NCBI GenBank assembly: GCA_000507305.1
Contig: DF239104.1
Coordinates: forward strand, 1-64,000
Direction of reading: 5' to 3'
DNA length: 64,000 nt
From: Breviolum minutum Mf 1.05b.01
Lineage: Eukaryota; Sar; Dinophyceae; Suessiales; Symbiodiniaceae
The notes under the pieces were generated by a model. It was not told where the DNA came from. It saw nothing but the letters and a program-made list of their open reading frames with translations, and ran no database searches. Within the stretch, counting starts at the first letter, position 1, and every line of letters begins with the position of its first letter. Of the stretch, positions 58,301 to 64,000 are shown piece by piece. The position numbers and the translations under genes were made by a program.

Positions 58301-61170
58301 TTCAGGCCTCCTTATACCAAGCCTTTGTTCCTCAGCACCTATACTTGCGAACTTAAGGAAAGCCATCTTCCCACCCGAAACAACGGTCGCCTGATGTTTC
58401 ACCATTGTTGACCTCACACCTGACCGCAAAAAGAAAACAACATCAGCCCTTTGCCATATCCATCATTAGCTGGTAATTTTTCCCCCTACCCATTTCAAAC
58501 ATATGTGCAAGTCAAATTGGGAATCATCATATTCCGTCAACGTTTCAGGGTAAAACAAAGCTTTGAACAATCTTTTGATACCACCAGCCAAATAACAGAC
58601 TCGATGCCTCAATTAAGTTTCAAGTTGTGTGCCGGTGATTCCTCACAGTGTTTTCTCCAGCAAAACTACCAAGTCTTACGTCACTTTGCAAACAAAACTT
58701 TGGTGCAACTTTGGATACTGAAAAATGTACAAAAAACACGAGAACATATATACTTAACAACACCTGAAGCAAAAAGTCGACTGAAAGATTTGGAAGACCG
58801 TTCAATTGAAGATACAAGTTGCATAAGGTAAACAAACAGAAGGCAAAATCACGAACATTCCGCATCATTGGTCACTACTTCCGAATCTCATCCCTCAACA
58901 CCAAGTGTTTGATAGTTGATCATACAACTTACTGTATATACTGGTTGGTGCTCAACCCCTTGTTTCGCATTTGCTGGTACCTTACGTCACTAAATCCATG
59001 CGCCTCTCAACATGTACAGGCACAGCGGCATGGCGGGCCAGAACTACGGTTTCATAGGCGAAGGGGTGGCAAAATGAGACAATGGCCATGCCAAAAACAC
59101 ACACAAAAATACTGGAGAAACATACATACATATAATCATTTAACAAATTATGTATATTTATGATCTTGTTTTTGAAATTAAACTTGCTTTTGTAACATTA
59201 GCATAGCAACCGCTATGGCAATGGTCATAATCGTATTGCGCAACATAATATGTCTCAATTTGTTTGTATCCATGTCGTGTCATTCAAACCTTGACGTTGG
59301 TATTGGAAACACAGATCACGTAGAACTCTTGACCACTCGCTTCATGACTCCCTGAAACTTCCGGAATGAAAAACCTGGACGGACTCAGCCAGTGTCCCTA
59401 TCGACACATTGGGTCACCAGTTGATCATGTGGAATCGTCAACCAGGAATCCTATAAAAGTTCGACTTCGTTTTCATTTCTTCGATCGTTTCTCCATGTTT
59501 GTCCACCATGATAATTCCACGCCTCAGGAGAACCATCTATTGATCTTATCTTCTTAAGTTTTTGTTTGCATCTTTGGATCACAAGAATAAGTCAAGAAAA
59601 AATCAGATTTTCGTGCTGGTTTCTACAGTGCTCAACTTCCTCACAGCCTTTGATCACTCCATGTTGTCTTCGAGCTTTGGAATGGCTAGTAGACATCGGC
59701 TCGGCGGGACACCAAAAAAAAACACAAAATGCGCACTGATCAACATAAAACACGAACACACACGCACACTGGCACAAGGTTGCAAACAAAAGCGAGAGAT
59801 GTTGATTTCACTTAAGTAAAGATTCCTTAGTGAAAGCCTATTTAGGAGAATTCCCCCTTGATCAGTGGCCTTAGTTTAGGAGAAACAGTATGAAAACACG
59901 GCTGTATTTTGCCACCAACATTGGCCATTTCCCCCCAACTCAACCCGCGCACCTGTCATAGTCGTCATGAAGGCTCCAGGAACGGTTGCTTGTGTACATC
60001 AGATTATCCTTCTCTCCCATATGCAAGAGACCATGTCTTATTACCAACATTTTAGGCATCGTTGCCAACGTGATCATGTTTTTGAACTCAACAAAACGAA
60101 TAAAAACAAACATTGTTCTTTGGAATGAGTGCGACTGTACTACTGCTGTCATGTCTTGTGACATGATTCAAATTTAGCTAAAAGAACCTCTGATGGCCTT
60201 TCTTTTACATGGAAATTGGCCAACAACCCCAACAAAAACGGAGGACATGAATATCAGGTTCCAGGTATAGAACACTGACAAACCGCAGGGGTTGCTGACT
60301 AAACGACTCTACTTTGTTGTTCCAAGATCGACACAATCATGGCACAAGAACTGGAACATAACAAACAAGTATTTGCATAAGCAATGGTAATATTGTATTG
60401 TACTGTATATTGGTCATATTCCTATTCCCGTCCCGAACCACTGCGTGGAAGGTCTGCGCCGCCTATATTTTCTATTCTAGACACTGGCTAAGTTTAGTCA
60501 GAGACTATGCAATACTGGCGACATCATCTTGTGCCTTTGGTTGGGACCGACCCATTCGCTTCCCAAACGCAAACGGTAAGATGTAATAAAAGATGTAACG
60601 CAGTGATTTCCCTGGAAAAAAAAAGCTCTTTGATCACCTCTTCCATGGAAGGATGAATGTACCCGACAACACCAGATGTTTTTAAATAGCAGAAAATTGT
60701 AGTTCAACCCGACCCCACAAAACATGGAAAAAACGGGTCAAGGGTTCTTCTCTCTTGCCCTTGTCTTCCAGTCATACCGTACGTGAGGATCGGAGTCATC
60801 CAGGACCCCTGGATGAACTTCAGCTGAGGCTTAGGGTTTTTGACAAAACCCAAACTCACACCAGCCCAAAGCTGAAAGCTAATGTAATTAAAAGGTTAAA
60901 CGTTAATTTTTCTTACTAAATATATGTAACCCATACCATTCATGTATGGTATATACATACCTAGATCCTCACATGGGTGTTTTTTTTTATCCCTAAGGAA
61001 GGAATAGTCTCTCTTGTCTGCGGGGCGTGTTTTTTTTTAAGAGGCAGAACTCAAAATTTGAAAGGTTTTGCTCAGTCTGGGCATCTCAAACCTCATTGTA
61101 TAATGAATCGATCATTGAATGTTTATTTTTGTTGTCGCTTAAAACGTGCTGCCACGCTATCCTCGTTTAG

Positions 61171-63720
61171 AAAGATCAGATGCTCGAGATGTGGCCAACG
61201 GCCACTTTTGGCACACTGAGTGCAACTTGGCAATTGGATCGCTGGGAAATGTTGGGTGAAAACAAATTTGAAAAAAAAGTTAGTTCATGACACTTTGATC
61301 TTTTATAAAGCTCCCTTCAAATAGGACAATTTCGTGGATACAAATAGAAACGTTTAAAGTTCAACCCATTAAGAAATAATATAGCATATAACTGGCCCGA
61401 CTGGGCTGATTTGCCATGGCGGACCATCGCAGTGGAAGACTTGAAACCCAGGCACCAAGTGTTGAGAGATTCAAAAGCTGATCAACAAGTTTTTTTGAAC
61501 AATTTAAGACAATGATAAGCCAAAATCCTTCTAGAGTTTGTTCTAGTTACCTCCAGTTTAAACCAACACGGCACCCAAGTTTTCTGCACCAAAATGCTCA
61601 TGTTTTGGGGTTGCCCAAAGCATGGGTAGGCTGAATTTTCTCTGTCTTCCTGATGGAGATTATGTCTACGAGGTGACCCAGCCATGCTTATGTGGCCACG
61701 GTGGGTACAGGGGTCTTCCAACGTTGGTTGAGGGGGAACGTTTTGCCTGACCAAGCCCCTCGCACAACGTTCCTTTTTGTCGCATCCATTGGCCCAATTT
61801 GTGCAGAAACTGCTCTTTCATGTCTTTTTGAAATTTAAGAAAAGGTGCTCACATCGACGCAATGTACTGCATGCAAAATGTAGATTAACACATGCATGGA
61901 CTACATGACAATTATATGCATGCATGCAATCCTGCTTTTTTAATTTGTTGTCTTGTCCTTTAAAATTTGTTGAACTCTCACTATTTCAGCGGGTCGCTTT
62001 AATCCTGCCATGTCCGAGCGGGCTGATGCGGTGAATGCTCCATCATTGGCTGTGCTATGGGAACGTGATGAAAGGGTCAGGGATCGTGTTCGGCAAACCA
62101 AGGGCAAACTGTTGACATGGCCCCTGAATGATAAAGGGAATCCAATGGTGTGTAGCCAAACCATGGCATCACTTGGCATGAATGCCATCGTTCTTCGACA
62201 TGTGGCTGCATGGTGGTGCCCGCAGCACAAGAAGCCGAAAACCTTCTGCCTTCCCATTATCAAGAAAGAGGCCTATAGTACATCATGCATGTGAAATTCC
62301 TTTCAAAACAAGTGGTCCAACTGAAAAAGAGTTTGGTGGTAACCTGCATGTGCTCATTCCATACCTTAAGCCATGCTGCCTTCCATTGCGCTTTCTCTCC
62401 ACCCTTCCAGGTCCAAGCCTTTCGAGCTTTGATGAGCTTTGAGAAAGATGAAGGAGAGCTTCATCGCGACTCCTGGGGTATCAAGAAACTCTTCAGTTAC
62501 GGATGCCACAAGTCCGGAGGTGACAAGGATCTAAACACCAGTCCTATCCGAAGAGTTCCTCAACTTAATTTTCCTGGATCGAAACATGCTAAATTCCAGT
62601 TTTATTTCTTATTGACAGGTTCAACCATGAATACACTATACATCACAAAAATCAAATCCTGTTTACCCCAGAAGGAGGAAAGGTTAATACAGCTCCTATT
62701 GTTGTTGTCCTTGTTTTGTTGTTGCTGCTGTTGTTGTTGTTGTTGCTGATTGTTCTTCTTTTCTTTCTTCTTCTTGTTGTGGTGCTGGTATGTGGTGGTG
62801 GTTGGGGTTGTGGATGGTGGTCGGTCTTGGTGGCATGAGGTCGAAATATATACTGGCTAATTGTTTTGGGTGTACTTGTATAGTTTTCCCACCCCTTTAA
62901 AGTGCTATAAAACTAAGGAACCTGGGACCAATCTGTTTTTTGATGAGCTCTTCAAATGGTGGAATGTTCGCCTCAAGCGAGCTGTTGTGATTGAGTTAGC
63001 GGATTCTGGCGATGAATCTACCGATTTGTCTTCAGTCTTCAGTTGTGTCAAGGATGAGATTGATGAGACTGGTCAAAAGAAAACCCCTGACTCATTGGAA
63101 TCCCAGTACCCAGAATACCCAGAAGACCCATATCTCGAAGAGTTACTTGTTGAGACAATTCCCATTTCACCAGCGCCCTCATGTCCAGAGCCATCACCAG
63201 CACCCAAGTCATACATGGATGCTTTGGCAGAGGTGGTTGGGGAAGTTGGGGATGACGTGGAGGAAAACACAGAGGCCTTGGAGGAAACCCAAAAAAATGA
63301 CGCAGAAGAATATCCTCAACATGTTGCCCCAAAAGCTCTAGATTGCCCTGACTTGAGTTCCTCTCAAACTCAAAAGCCCGTGGGCAACACCTTGAAACTC
63401 AAGGGCCAAGATCTTCACACATTGCCGGTGAACATCATAGAAGCAAGGATTGCATTTTTGAAGTACTTCAGCTGTTCATAAAGAACTTTGATTTAATTCC
63501 CCACATTTGGACACATGATTATGTAATGACTATAGTATAGTTGCATTTCTATAGTTGTCTCCGGGGTTTGCTCCCATGTTCATCCCAGGCAAAAACTCCA
63601 AACCAAGAAGTTCGGTGTCCTGGACACTTCGGAGACGATGCCTTTTGATGCATCGCAAGCCGCACAGGAGCTCATGGTTCCTGACTCTCCCCGTTCAAAA
63701 AGCAATGACAGCTTACGCAG
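61171..63720 (+). CDS. Multi-exon plus-strand gene, product unrecognised, continues off the window
   Basis: Exons: 61171-61255, 61990-62270, 62411-62519, 62600-62682, 62918-63447, 63589-63720, and the start of another at 63984. Phases match at all these joins. Donors are GT (61256, 62520, 62683, 63721), GC at 62271 (GAG|GC) and GA at 63448 (AAG|GA). The order is a tryptophan-rich start (MLEMWPTATFGTLSATWQLD), a charged helical block rich in arginine/glutamate, a WW-containing patch with many cysteine/histidine residues, then a long acidic, proline-rich region (about 62990-63440) that looks disordered. An alternative for the third join uses the acceptor at 62618 with an unusual AG donor at 62554. 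No known domain recognised. Confidence 0.75.
62696..62850. repeat. GTT/CTT/GGT-rich tract inside an intron
   Basis: A low-complexity tract within the intron 62683-62917 of the terminal plus-strand gene. Confidence 0.85.
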
Positions 63721-63983
63721 GTGTTTAGCTCAACAGTTTGACGAACAAGGCATTGCAGGAACTGAAGGCCAGGCTTCACTTGATATATCACGTACTTGAT
63801 AACATTTTCCAATGTGCTATCAGCTTTTGTTCCGATTCAAAAAACTGGGTTATTGGCCATAAGTGTGCCTACCCAGTCAGGTATATTTCAAGTTTGGTCT
63901 GGACTGTATGCGAATGTTTTTCTATATGTGGTATCTTTTAAGTCCAAAATATTTGCCCTGATTCCCCTCGACTGGCTCTCAGG

Positions 63984-64000
63984 CAACGATGCACTACCTT
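63984..64000 (+). CDS. Start of a further exon of the terminal gene, cut by the window end
   Basis: A pyrimidine-rich tract and acceptor (GGCTCTCAG|G) precede 17 nt that continue the phase left by the donor at 63721. The exon is truncated by the end of the window. Confidence 0.5.

Larger units (their letters stand above)
57330..61165. other. No exon chain traced
   Basis: Holds B8, C10 and the ATC array. A coding-like plus-strand stretch at 58540-58830 (ending LKDLEDRSIEDTSCIR) and one at 59380-59560 may be exons of the terminal gene or of another gene. Confidence 0.35.

Noticed and set aside
58102-58356. Isoleucine-rich open frame
   Set aside because: Translation of the ATC microsatellite.
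62554-62618. AG-AG intron in the terminal gene
   Set aside because: It fits the phase, but the GT-AG alternative (62520-62599) also fits and uses canonical ends.
1-64000. Dinoflagellate spliced-leader sequence or relic
   Set aside because: I looked for CCGTAGCCATTTTGGCTCAAG and its complement and saw no match.
1-64000. CRISPR array
   Set aside because: The regular repeats present are microsatellites and minisatellites without unique spacers.
1-64000. Reverse transcriptase, transposase or viral genes
   Set aside because: No recognisable catalytic motif (such as a YxDD block or a DDE-type arrangement) was seen; the elements are all short and non-autonomous.

Overview
The window is nuclear DNA from a protist, most probably a dinoflagellate of the Symbiodiniaceae type. 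Genes are split into short exons (22-530 nt). Splice donors include GC and GA beside GT, and most acceptors read AG|G. About 42-43% of bases appear to be G+C (estimated by eye). Intergenic and intronic DNA is full of short inverted-repeat elements and microsatellites. GC/GA donors with AG|G acceptors are established dinoflagellate traits; the family assignment is inference. I found no bacterial operon, rRNA, complete tRNA, CRISPR array or dinoflagellate spliced-leader sequence.

Layout. (1) About 1.1-9.4 kb: one long minus-strand gene, traced from phase-compatible exons between 8876 and 1943; product unrecognised. (2) 11.4-29.9 kb: further minus-strand exons, namely an acidic C-terminus at 13.28-13.55 kb, an exon pair split by an element-intron at 16.0-16.4 kb, single exons at 18.9 and 21.9 kb, a 411-nt exon at 22.5-22.9 kb, a four-exon chain at 25.1-26.6 kb, and exons at 29.0 and 29.7-29.9 kb. 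(3) 37.9-38.5 kb: a plus-strand gene end. (4) 43.8-57.3 kb: minus-strand gene fragments at 43.9-44.2, 44.7-45.0, 49.9-50.2, 52.7-53.3 and 56.9-57.3 kb. (5) 61.2-64.0 kb: a plus-strand gene running off the window. A 719-base assembly gap sits inside a minisatellite at 23.8-24.5 kb.

The most striking signal is that several families of short (about 80-145 bp) terminal-inverted-repeat elements are, at many sites, the introns themselves. Their ends carry or complete the splice sites (AG|GT, AAG|GA or G|GT at one end, AG at the other), and removing the element joins two open exons in a compatible phase. Because the ends are inverted repeats, one family can work in either orientation. This is what introners (intron-generating transposable elements) look like. 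I count six dispersed families (labelled B, C, E, F, I, J) with at least one copy that fits an intron exactly, including one family whose donor is GA. Families A, D, G, H, K, L, M, O and P are similar elements without an equally clean fit.

How sure: exon calls come from hand translation and phase bookkeeping, not from transcripts or homology searches. I recognise none of the encoded proteins. Stretches with no traced exon are listed as such; they may still hold short exons that I missed.
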